NCBI GenBank assembly: GCA_034429975.1
Contig: DAOUFM010000050.1
Coordinates: 62,001 to 126,000, forward strand
Source of the DNA: UBA6170 sp034429975
GTDB lineage: Bacteria > Chloroflexota > Anaerolineae > Anaerolineales > Anaerolineaceae
Length of the DNA stretch: 64,000 nucleotides
Direction: 5' to 3'
Both the position numbers and the translations under genes were made by a program. Positions 9,747-17,432 of this stretch are shown here, piece by piece (position 1 is the stretch's first letter; each line of letters starts with the position of its first letter). Under the pieces are notes generated by a model that searched no databases, was not told the origin of the DNA, and saw nothing but the letters and a program-made list of their open reading frames with translations.

Positions 9747-10280
9747 ATGAGCGACTTGTTTACTAGAATTACTGACGATCAAGATCCTATCAGAAAATTG
9801 TTCAGTAAAATTCCAGGCTTTAGTGGGTATGTTGAGCGTGAAAATCGCAGAGCTGCTGATAAAATTTTACGTGATGCAATTGCAGATCGATTTGAAGAAC
9901 TTTGGAAGCAAATATCCAGTCTCCAAACCGATTTGATCAGTTCAGGCGGACTTGAGTTTATTGATGATTTAGAAAGAGCAGCCATAAAAATCCGCCAATT
10001 CATTGATCGTATTCGACATGCTTCCTATGGTTATTCTCCCTTCTTTAATGCTACTAAGATTAATGAAGAAGAATTATCAAAAGTTTACGAATTTGATCTG
10101 GCACTTTTAGAGAACGTAGATGTTGTTAGTAAAGCAGTTGATAATGTAGAGATTTCTATTGGAACGGATGGATTGCCAGCAGCAATTCGGAACTTAACAA
10201 GTCTTGCCCAACAAACAGTTGATACTTTTAACCGCCGATCTGAAGTTATGATGGGTGGTGTTGATGCTGAAGGAAATTAG
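9747..10280 (+). CDS. Unknown mostly helical protein, partner of the SPFH gene
   Basis: A 177-residue soluble protein, predicted largely alpha-helical, with no cysteine, signal peptide or membrane segment and no motif that I can name. It starts after a near-perfect GAGGAGGTAAT ribosome site, with a TATAAT-like -10 at 9704-9709 upstream. It ends 36 bases before the SPFH gene, so the two are probably an operon and may act together. Function unknown. Confidence 0.7.
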   Translation: MSDLFTRITDDQDPIRKLFSKIPGFSGYVERENRRAADKILRDAIADRFEELWKQISSLQTDLISSGGLEFIDDLERAAIKIRQFIDRIRHASYGYSPFFNATKINEEELSKVYEFDLALLENVDVVSKAVDNVEISIGTDGLPAAIRNLTSLAQQTVDTFNRRSEVMMGGVDAEGN

Positions 10281-10316
10281 ATTTTTTAATTTTAAAAATG
10301 AAAATGGAGAATGACC

Positions 10317-11363
10317 ATGGCTAGAATTTTTGATGTAGTTGAATATGCCAGTGAAATGAAAGATGAGATAGTGCGCCGGTTTCCAGAAACCGGAGTAGCT
10401 GACTTACGTATTGGCTCACAAATTATTGTCAGAGAATCCCAGCGCGTGATATTTTTTCGAGATGGGAAAGCATTGGACCAATTTGGACCAGGCCGACACA
10501 CAATTATCACGGCCAACATCCCAAAAGTAATTGATTTAATTGGAAAAGCGTTTAACGATAGAACGCCCTTTACTGCAGAAGTTTATTTTGTCTCCATGCG
10601 AGAATTTGTCGATCGTAAATGGGGAACACCTCAACCAATTCTTGTTCGAAACCCTGGTATGGGGCTGGGCGTTGCTTTGTTACAGGGTTTTGGAAATTAT
10701 AGTTTTCAGGTGAGTGATCCACAACAGTTTGTAACCCAAGTTGTAGGAGCAAGCGGTGTTTACCGAATGGGAGATATTGAAGACCGCCTGCGATCCATGC
10801 TGCTATCAAAATTACAGGATTTATTAGGCGAGACAGCAGCCGGAAAGAGTGTCGCCGAATTAATCGCATTAACCGAAGAACTTGGAGCAGGTGTACGCGC
10901 CAAGGTACAGGATGATTTTGCTGCTTTAGGTTTATTATTGAAATCCTTCTACATTTCTAATCTGAAACCCAGTGAAAAATCGGCAGAAGAGTTGCGAGCA
11001 ATGGGTATGTTGGATATGCAGACCTACACTCAATTACAGGCAGCAGATGCTTTGCGAGAAGCTGCCCGTAATGAAGGTGGCGGTGCAGGATTAACGGCTG
11101 GAATTGGAGCTGGGGTTGGTTTAGGAGGGGTGATCTCACAGTCTTTACAAGGAATGACAGGCACACAGGCATCCTCTGCTCAACCAACCGCACAAGCAGC
11201 AACCGGCTCAGATGTCATGACACCTTCTGAAGCAGCTTCCGTCCTAAAAGTATCGGAAGAGGATGTGATTGCGGCGATTAATGCCGGCGATTTAAAAGCT
11301 AGAAAAATTGGAAATGCCTACCGGATCAGTAAACAAGCTTTAGATGAATTTCTAAAGGGATAA
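10317..11363 (+). CDS. SPFH-domain protein with C-terminal excisionase-like helix-turn-helix
   Basis: A 348-residue protein. Residues 1 to about 250 resemble the YdjI / 'virion core protein-like' SPFH (band 7) group, with no membrane anchor. A Gly/Ala-rich linker follows (about 255-295). Residues 301-348 (MTPSEAASVLKVSEEDV to ISKQALDEFLKG) form an excisionase/MerR-type HTH_17 domain. The second ATG at 10317 is preferred because GGAGA lies at ideal spacing before it; an in-frame ATG at 10311 touches that site. Role unknown; SPFH proteins scaffold membranes or oligomers. A strong terminator follows. Confidence 0.75.
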   Translation: MARIFDVVEYASEMKDEIVRRFPETGVADLRIGSQIIVRESQRVIFFRDGKALDQFGPGRHTIITANIPKVIDLIGKAFNDRTPFTAEVYFVSMREFVDRKWGTPQPILVRNPGMGLGVALLQGFGNYSFQVSDPQQFVTQVVGASGVYRMGDIEDRLRSMLLSKLQDLLGETAAGKSVAELIALTEELGAGVRAKVQDDFAALGLLLKSFYISNLKPSEKSAEELRAMGMLDMQTYTQLQAADALREAARNEGGGAGLTAGIGAGVGLGGVISQSLQGMTGTQASSAQPTAQAATGSDVMTPSEAASVLKVSEEDVIAAINAGDLKARKIGNAYRISKQALDEFLKG

Positions 11364-11374
11364 TGGAAAAAAGT

Positions 11375-11404
11375 AAAAAAACCGGGAAAATCCCGGTTTT
11401 TTCC
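11375..11404 (+). terminator. Rho-independent terminator after the SPFH gene
   Basis: The perfect stem aaaaccggga / tcccggtttt with a 4-base loop followed by a T run, starting 12 bases after the stop codon. Confidence 0.9.
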
Positions 11405-11472
11405 ATTTTAAAAGAATGGTTGAAAATAAATATTGAAATTTCATTTATAGGCTACTATAGGGAGTTTTCTTA

Positions 11473-12615
11473 ATGAAACTTCATGAATACCAATCAAAAA
11501 AGATTTTAGATCGATATGATGTTCCGATTCCTAAAGGAAGAGCGACAAACATGGCTTCTGAAGCAAAACAAATTGCTGAGGAATTGGGTGGCCGGGTGGT
11601 AATAAAAGCTCAAGTATTGGCAGGCGGTAGAGGAATAGCAGGAGGCATCCGCTTAGCTAAAGACCCAAAACATGCAAAAGAATTGGCTACTGAAATTCTT
11701 GGAATGGAAATTAAAGGTTTACCAGTCAGAAAAATTTTGGTAGATGAAGTTATTGATATCGATCAGGAAATTTATTTAGGAATTGTTAATGATCGTGCGA
11801 TTCAACGACCAGTAATAATAGCTTCTGCTGACGGTGGCGTGGATATTGAAAAAATTGCCTGTGAAGATCCAGCAAAAATTTTTAAAATACCGATTGACCC
11901 ATTGTTAGAATTACAGGAATTCCAAATTCGAGATATTGCCCTGGGTATCGATTTAAAACGAGAATATTGGAAACAATTTATCCAAATCATAAAAGGCTTA
12001 TATAAAGCATACAGAGATTTTGATGCAACACTGTTTGAGATAAATCCGTTGGTAATAAATAAAGAAAAGAAAATGATTGCTTTGGATGCAAAATTAATTG
12101 TCGATGATAATGCCTTGTTTCGTCACCCTGAGTTGATGGAATTAAAAGATCCGGATATTGAAGTACCTGCCGAGAATGAAGCTCAAAAATATGGATTGGC
12201 CTATGTTTATTTAGATGGCAATATCGGTTGTCTTGTTAATGGAGCTGGTTTGGCAATGGCAACGATGGATGTTATTACTCAATTTGGCGGAAAACCAGCA
12301 AACTTTATGGATGTTGGAGGAGGGGCTGGGGCTCAAAAGGTGGCGACAGCTTTTCGGATAATTTTGTCTGATCCGGATGTGAAAGTAATTCTGGTTAATA
12401 TTTTTGGAGGGCTAACCCGATGTGATGAAGTAGCCAAAGGTATATTAACTGCTTTGAATGATGTGGAAATTCAAATACCTGTGATTGTTAGGCTGGTCGG
12501 AACACATGCAATTGAAGGACGGGAAATACTTGCCCATGCAAAAGTGCAAACCGGATCAACATTGGTGGAAACAGTGAAAAACGCTGTTTTATTAGCGAAT
12601 GGCAGTAATTCATGA
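11473..12615 (+). CDS. sucC: Succinate-CoA ligase (ADP/GDP-forming) beta subunit
   Basis: A 380-residue ATP-grasp subunit. It begins MKLHEYQSKKILDRYDVPIP, contains the ATP-grasp core (VVIKAQVLAGGRGIAGGI) and the CoA-ligase half (NFMDVGGGAGAQKV, LVNIFGGLTRCDEVAKGI). With SucD it interconverts succinyl-CoA and succinate with substrate-level phosphorylation. It overlaps sucD by four bases, indicating translational coupling. The ATG is 12 bases after a GGGAG site. Confidence 0.96.
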   Translation: MKLHEYQSKKILDRYDVPIPKGRATNMASEAKQIAEELGGRVVIKAQVLAGGRGIAGGIRLAKDPKHAKELATEILGMEIKGLPVRKILVDEVIDIDQEIYLGIVNDRAIQRPVIIASADGGVDIEKIACEDPAKIFKIPIDPLLELQEFQIRDIALGIDLKREYWKQFIQIIKGLYKAYRDFDATLFEINPLVINKEKKMIALDAKLIVDDNALFRHPELMELKDPDIEVPAENEAQKYGLAYVYLDGNIGCLVNGAGLAMATMDVITQFGGKPANFMDVGGGAGAQKVATAFRIILSDPDVKVILVNIFGGLTRCDEVAKGILTALNDVEIQIPVIVRLVGTHAIEGREILAHAKVQTGSTLVETVKNAVLLANGSNS

Positions 12616-13478
12616 GTATTCTTATTAATAAAAATAGTCGGGTTTTAGTACAGGGAATTACCGGCAATGAAGGAATGTTCCATGCATGGCAAATGTTCCA
12701 ATATGGGACAAATATTGTTGCAGGGGTTACACCTGGTAAAGGGGGAGAATGGATGTTTGAAGGGAAAATTCCAATTTTTGATTCTGTAAAAATCGCGAAA
12801 GAAGCGACCGAAGCGAATGTTTCAGTAATTTTTGTACCAGCTCATTTCGCTGTTGATGCTGTGTTGGAAGCCTCCAACGCTGGGATCGAATTGATTGTTT
12901 GTGTAACTGAAGGGGCTCCAATTAAAGATATGATGAAAGTTAGGAGTTATCTAGACCAAAAAGGGACGAAATTAATTGGCCCAAATAGCCCAGGGTTGAT
13001 TACTCCAGTAGAGGCTAATGTTGGAGTATTTCCAGGAAATATCACGATTCCTGGTAATATCGGTGTAATTTCGAGATCGGGTACGTTAACTTATGAAGTT
13101 TTATATGCGATGACTTTAATGGGAATTGGAACGAGTACGTGTGTGGGCATCGGCGGAGATGTTATTAGGGGATTAGGTTTTATTGAATTATTAGAAATGT
13201 TTGAGATGGACCCTTTAACAGACCAGATTGTTTTGATTGGTGAAATAGGTGGTAATGAAGAAGAAAAAGCAGCGGAATATATTTCAAGATTTATGACAAA
13301 ACCTATTATTGCTTACATCGCTGGGCTTTCTGCTCCAATTGGAAAAAGGATGGGGCATGCTGGAGCAATAATTGAGGGCGGATGCGGAACTGCGGAAGAA
13401 AAAATCAAGGCATTGCACGAGGCAGGAGTTCAAATTGCCAAACATCCGGAAGAAGTCGCAAAAATTATTAATAGGTAA
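12612..13478 (+). CDS. sucD: Succinate-CoA ligase alpha subunit
   Basis: A 288-residue subunit with an N-terminal CoA-binding Rossmann domain (VLVQGITGNEGMFHA) and the ligase half carrying the phosphohistidine site in KRMGHAGAIIEGG. GPNSPGLITP and SRSGTLTYE are family signatures. Its ATG overlaps the sucC stop. A strong bidirectional terminator follows and separates it from the convergent acyl carrier protein gene. It works in the citric acid cycle or in succinate-producing fermentation; the window does not tell which. Confidence 0.96.
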   Translation: MSILINKNSRVLVQGITGNEGMFHAWQMFQYGTNIVAGVTPGKGGEWMFEGKIPIFDSVKIAKEATEANVSVIFVPAHFAVDAVLEASNAGIELIVCVTEGAPIKDMMKVRSYLDQKGTKLIGPNSPGLITPVEANVGVFPGNITIPGNIGVISRSGTLTYEVLYAMTLMGIGTSTCVGIGGDVIRGLGFIELLEMFEMDPLTDQIVLIGEIGGNEEEKAAEYISRFMTKPIIAYIAGLSAPIGKRMGHAGAIIEGGCGTAEEKIKALHEAGVQIAKHPEEVAKIINR

Positions 13479-13525
13479 AAAAAAAAGAGGTTGACCCAAA
13501 AGAGAAGGGGTCAGCCTCTTTTTTT
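13479..13525. terminator. Bidirectional rho-independent terminator between sucD and acyl carrier protein gene
   Basis: The stem agaggttgaccc / gggtcagcctct (one wobble pair) is flanked by an A run on the left and a T run on the right, so it can end transcription from both convergent genes. Confidence 0.9.
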
Positions 13526-13537
13526 AAGGCGCTTTTA

Positions 13538-13774
13538 TTACTTTAAATTTGATTCAATGTATGAAACTGCATCTCCAACTGTTTTGATCTGTCTTGCGCT
13601 GTCATCCGGGATTTCTAAATCAAATTTCTCACTGAACCCATCAATTAAGAAAAACTGGTCCATGGAATCTGCTTTTAAATCTTCAATAAATCGTGTGTCT
13701 AACTCTACTTCATTCTCATCGACTTTTAGAACGTCTACGATAATTGTTTTCACTTGATCAAAAACTTCACTCAT
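13538..13774 (-). CDS. acpP: Acyl carrier protein
   Basis: A 78-residue acidic four-helix protein with the phosphopantetheine attachment serine at Ser37 in DLKADSMDQ (the usual DSLD with Met). It carries growing acyl chains in fatty acid synthesis. It is monocistronic, with a good promoter and an AGGAGGATTAG ribosome site. No fatty acid synthesis genes are adjacent, so a specialised role cannot be excluded, but sequence and length are those of a housekeeping ACP. Confidence 0.92.
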   Translation of the reverse strand: MSEVFDQVKTIIVDVLKVDENEVELDTRFIEDLKADSMDQFFLIDGFSEKFDLEIPDDSARQIKTVGDAVSYIESNLK

Positions 13775-13813
13775 CTAATCCTCCTGTAAATTCCACAGTA
13801 TTTGTAATTCAAA

Positions 13814-13841
13814 ATTTTAACTTCCATTATTTAATTGTCAA
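13814..13841 (-). promoter_or_regulatory. Sigma-70-type promoter for the acyl carrier protein gene
   Basis: On the minus strand: TTGACA (13836-13841), a 16-base spacer and TAAAAT (13814-13819), about 40 bases before the start codon. Confidence 0.6.
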
Positions 13842-13934
13842 GTAATGAAAAGTTATTTTTATTCTCAATCTGATCATTTCCCTTTAAATGACCTCTGTTA
13901 TACTAATTACTAACACTTATCAAATGGAAAAGTT

Positions 13935-14990
13935 ATGAAAGATCGAAACATAAAATCCAGAAAAGATGATCATATTCGCATTAATTTAGAAGAGAATGTA
14001 AGTTCTTCTTTAATAAATGGTTTGGAAAAATATCGCTTTATTCATTGCGCATTACCTGAAATGGATATCCGAGAAATTAACCTTTCTCAAACCTTGTTTG
14101 GCCGCCAAGTATCAGTTCCACTACTGATTTCTTCAATGACTGGTGGAACTGAACAAGCATTTGAAATTAATCAATCACTCGCTCTGGCAGCCGAAAAATT
14201 TCGATTAGCCATCGGAGTTGGTTCACAAAGAGCTGGAATTGAAGATAGCTCACTATCAAGGACGTTTAACATGCGTGCGTTTGCGCCGAACGCTTTAATT
14301 TTTTCCAATTTAGGTGCTGTACAACTAAATTACGGATATGGACTGGATGAATGTAAACAAGCAGTTGATATGACCCAAGCAGATTGCCTTCTGCTACATC
14401 TAAACCCACTCCAGGAAGCTATCCAGCCGGAAGGCGATACCAACTTCAAGGGTTTGTTGCAGAAGATTGAGAAAATTTGCAAAGAATTGGCGGTTCCCGT
14501 GATTGTTAAAGAAGTAGGATGGGGAATCTCCGTTGAGATAGCAGAAAAGCTGGTAAATTGTGGGGTAGCCGGTATTGATGTTGCCGGAGCTGGCGGTACT
14601 TCGTGGTCGCAAGTTGAGCGTTTTAGGTTAAGTAATCAGCATGATATTCACGTAGCTGATGCTTTTAAAGATTGGGGAATACCAACTACTGAAGCTTTAA
14701 TCGCTGTAAAAGCACAGATCCCGGAGATCCCAGTATTTGCGAGTGGGGGATTAAAAACGGGAATGGATATAGCAAAAAGCATTGCCCTGGGTGCTGATTT
14801 AGCTGGAATGGCATCTGTTTTTCTAAAAGCGGCGACAAATTCTTTAGAACAGCTTTTTAATACGGTACAGGAATTCGAAAAAATATTAAGAATCAGTATG
14901 TTTGCGACCGGATCAAAAGATTTGTCAGATTTCAAGAAAGGGAAAATTCAAAGAATTGAGACTGAATATGGTCCTACAGCAGTATCTTGA
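13935..14990 (+). CDS. fni: Type 2 isopentenyl-diphosphate delta-isomerase (FMN)
   Basis: A 351-residue FMN-dependent TIM-barrel enzyme that interconverts IPP and DMAPP. Family features: KDDHI near the N-terminus, SSMTGGT, GVGSQRAGIED, VIVKEVGWG, the FMN-phosphate loops VAGAGGTSW and FASGGLKTG. It overlaps the polyprenyl synthase gene by 23 bases, so the two are translationally coupled and together make prenyl diphosphates. Other mevalonate or MEP pathway genes are not in the window. Confidence 0.95.
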   Translation: MKDRNIKSRKDDHIRINLEENVSSSLINGLEKYRFIHCALPEMDIREINLSQTLFGRQVSVPLLISSMTGGTEQAFEINQSLALAAEKFRLAIGVGSQRAGIEDSSLSRTFNMRAFAPNALIFSNLGAVQLNYGYGLDECKQAVDMTQADCLLLHLNPLQEAIQPEGDTNFKGLLQKIEKICKELAVPVIVKEVGWGISVEIAEKLVNCGVAGIDVAGAGGTSWSQVERFRLSNQHDIHVADAFKDWGIPTTEALIAVKAQIPEIPVFASGGLKTGMDIAKSIALGADLAGMASVFLKAATNSLEQLFNTVQEFEKILRISMFATGSKDLSDFKKGKIQRIETEYGPTAVS

Positions 14991-15984
14991 GTTATTAATT
15001 CCTGAAATTAATTCAGGTTTAAAGTCAACTATTCAAAAGGATATTCCAGAAACCTTCTCATTACTGCAAGAAATGATGTTGTATCATTTTGGCTGGTTTG
15101 ACAAGAACAGACCCCAAGGTTCTCATGGTAAACGTATTCGACCGCTTTTGCTTTTATTAAGTAATATTGTTTGTGGTGGTGATTGGAAAAAAACTTTGCC
15201 GGCTGCCATAGCTATTGAACTGATCCATAATTTTTCATTGCTTCATGACGATATCGAGGATCGATCAGATCTCCGTCATGGAAGAAAAACAGCCTGGGTC
15301 GTTTACGGTACTTCACAAGCCATTAATGCTGGTGATGCGATGTTTTCTCTGGCTCAGATAAACATGCTGAAAATTGGAGATTCAATAAACAAGATGCTTG
15401 GGTTCGAAGCGTTAGCGAAGCTTAACGAAACCTGTTTGGTGTTAACCGGCGGACAAAGTTTGGATATTTCCTTCGAAAATAAAAGGATTATTTCTCTTGA
15501 ACAATATTTATCGATGATCCAGGGGAAAACGGCTGCGTTAATCTCTGCTTCCTGTGAGATTGGTGCTATCCTAGCTGAAGCTGCTGAGGGAGATATAAAA
15601 TTATTCAAAAAGTATGGGGAAGCTCTAGGGTTAGCATTTCAGGCATGGGATGACTGGCTGGGTATTTGGGGTAAAGAAGAAATAACCGGTAAATCGAATA
15701 TGTCAGATTTGTTAACTGGTAAAAAGACTTTGCCGATCTTATACGCATTAGACAAAAAAGGTGATTTCTCTGAAGTCTATCTAAAACAAGGGGTGTCAAA
15801 AGAAAATTTTGATCAGTTAGTTTCTTTATTAGAAGCAGAAGGAGCAAAAACATATACCGAAAAATTAGCCAGGAAATATACCAACGAATCTTTATCGGCA
15901 TTAAACAAAATTGAAAGAAAAAATCAGGATGCCTTTGATGGATTAATTGAATTAACGTCTTTATTAATTCAAAGAAAAGAGTAA
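14968..15984 (+). CDS. Trans-polyprenyl diphosphate synthase
   Basis: A 338-residue all-helical prenyltransferase. The first Asp-rich motif is DDIED (in HDDIEDRSD); the second reads DDWLG (QAWDDWLGIWG) instead of classical DDxxD, a form seen in one subgroup of this family. The start at 14968 (MVLQQYLELL) is favoured because the in-frame ATG at 14902 lies deep in fni. It condenses IPP with allylic diphosphates; chain length (geranylgeranyl or longer) cannot be read from sequence alone. Followed closely by the convergent lgt-like gene. Confidence 0.9.
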   Translation: MVLQQYLELLIPEINSGLKSTIQKDIPETFSLLQEMMLYHFGWFDKNRPQGSHGKRIRPLLLLLSNIVCGGDWKKTLPAAIAIELIHNFSLLHDDIEDRSDLRHGRKTAWVVYGTSQAINAGDAMFSLAQINMLKIGDSINKMLGFEALAKLNETCLVLTGGQSLDISFENKRIISLEQYLSMIQGKTAALISASCEIGAILAEAAEGDIKLFKKYGEALGLAFQAWDDWLGIWGKEEITGKSNMSDLLTGKKTLPILYALDKKGDFSEVYLKQGVSKENFDQLVSLLEAEGAKTYTEKLARKYTNESLSALNKIERKNQDAFDGLIELTSLLIQRKE

Positions 15985-15990
15985 AAATCG

Positions 15991-16737
15991 TTATCCTGAA
16001 AAATTTTGAGGTTTAGTTTTCCCAATTTTATCGTAGATGATATAGAGACAAAAAAACAGAACAACCCAGGCTATCACCTGAAGGATGTTAATACCCTGAA
16101 ATAAATTTTGCGGATTTCCATTAAAATAATCCAGAAAAACTGTTAAGATGGATAAACTCGCTAATGTGATTGTGAAAAAAACACCTGGTGAATACTTGTT
16201 TTTAAAAAAGCGGAAAGCCCAAACCAAAATGGTGGCAACCCCAATCATATAATAAATCGGCAGTGGATGTCTTTGCATTCCCCATAGGTAGATTGACCAG
16301 CGTAAATCTGATGGTTTCCCATAAAGATTCCCGGAAGCATATTGAGCTAAGAAAAAGAAAAGCAGAAAACTTAATAAGGGTATTGCTAAAGCATCCATTA
16401 CCTTGAAAAGAACGAGTTTTTTCTTTTGAATATATATTACTGCAACGATAATTGAAAGAATTAATCCAGAATTAAAATCAAATAAATTTTTATCAATTGA
16501 GATTATTGATAATGGCTTTTCTATAAATAATGCAGAAAAACGCAATATATACGCTATACGACCTAAAATTATGGTCGAAACAAAATAAATAAAAACCAGA
16601 TTGGATATTTGGTTGGGATTTTCATCAAAGGAAGTGGCTGTTTTTTCAGCCAGGAGAATGGAGAAATAAATTCCGATGACAAGCAATAATTCTGGAGCTT
16701 GAATTGCTAATGGGCCGATATTGATGATCGGAAACAT
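15991..16737 (-). CDS. Divergent Lgt-like membrane protein (probably not a standard lipoprotein transferase)
   Basis: A 248-residue protein with about seven hydrophobic segments. Fragments match Lgt: GRIAYIL (cf. GRLGY), SGNLYGKPSDLRW (cf. NGELYGRPTDLPW) and RHPLPIYY (cf. RHPTQLYE). By eye, key Lgt positions look replaced: the HGG region reads FNSGLI, the Arg-Asn of GRxGNF reads LAQYAS, and the FREPD region reads YFNGNPQ. Its ATG abuts the stop of the TlpA-like gene, so the two are coupled. It could be a repurposed partner for that extracytoplasmic thioredoxin. Confidence 0.65.
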   Translation of the reverse strand: MFPIINIGPLAIQAPELLLVIGIYFSILLAEKTATSFDENPNQISNLVFIYFVSTIILGRIAYILRFSALFIEKPLSIISIDKNLFDFNSGLILSIIVAVIYIQKKKLVLFKVMDALAIPLLSFLLFFFLAQYASGNLYGKPSDLRWSIYLWGMQRHPLPIYYMIGVATILVWAFRFFKNKYSPGVFFTITLASLSILTVFLDYFNGNPQNLFQGINILQVIAWVVLFFCLYIIYDKIGKTKPQNFSG

Positions 16738-17301
16738 TTACTCCTCAATTTTTTCAAGAATAGATTTAATTAGGGTTTCTGACATTGGACCTCCAATGAT
16801 AATTTCAGAAATTTTTCCACTTCGATCAATAAAATAAGTTGAAGGCAAAGCCTGTACCTGGTAAAGTTTCGAAACTTCACCGGTTTGGTCCAGAAGGATT
16901 GGGAAAGTTAGCTTGTTAGCATTTACAAAAGCCATAACCTCCGTTGAGGAATCTTGATATAAATTATTTACAGCCAGGAGAACAATCTCGTCTCGATATT
17001 GATCGTGGATATTTTCTAAAGCAGGCATTTCATATTGACAAGGTTTACACCAGCTGGCCCATATATTAACAATGACAATTTTTCCTCGATAATTTGTTAG
17101 TTCATGGTCAACCTGGTTGATATCCTGTAGCCGAAAATTTGGTGCTAAAAAGCCCTTTTGGGGTGCAGGAATTAAATCGCTGGATAAACTTCGATTTTGA
17201 TACCAGGTAAAAACAATCCACATAAATGAAAAAATTAAGATTAAGATATAAGTAAAAATTGACTTTGTGCTTTTTGGGACCATCGCTATGATGATACCCA
17301 A
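16738..17301 (-). CDS. Membrane-anchored TlpA/ResA-like thioredoxin
   Basis: A 187-residue protein with an N-terminal membrane anchor (about 13-33) and a TlpA/AhpC-like thioredoxin fold exposed outside. The redox motif is WCKPC (Cys85, Cys88), with the cis-Pro region LPSTYFID. It probably reduces disulfides in exported proteins or in cytochrome or lipoprotein maturation. A TTG start at 17301 has a GAGG at good spacing; the in-frame ATG at 17283 lacks one, so the TTG is preferred. It is followed with no gap by the lgt-like gene. Confidence 0.85.
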   Translation of the reverse strand: MGIIIAMVPKSTKSIFTYILILIFSFMWIVFTWYQNRSLSSDLIPAPQKGFLAPNFRLQDINQVDHELTNYRGKIVIVNIWASWCKPCQYEMPALENIHDQYRDEIVLLAVNNLYQDSSTEVMAFVNANKLTFPILLDQTGEVSKLYQVQALPSTYFIDRSGKISEIIIGGPMSETLIKSILEKIEE

Positions 17302-17432
17302 TTAAAACCTCATGTCAACATTTTTCGATAGCATAAAACAAGGTTTATCTTTTGATTGTTTTAAAAACTCCATTATCTTAAAATAGTGATGGACATAAAA
17401 GAAGCGGATTATAAAAAAGAAGGATTAAAAAA

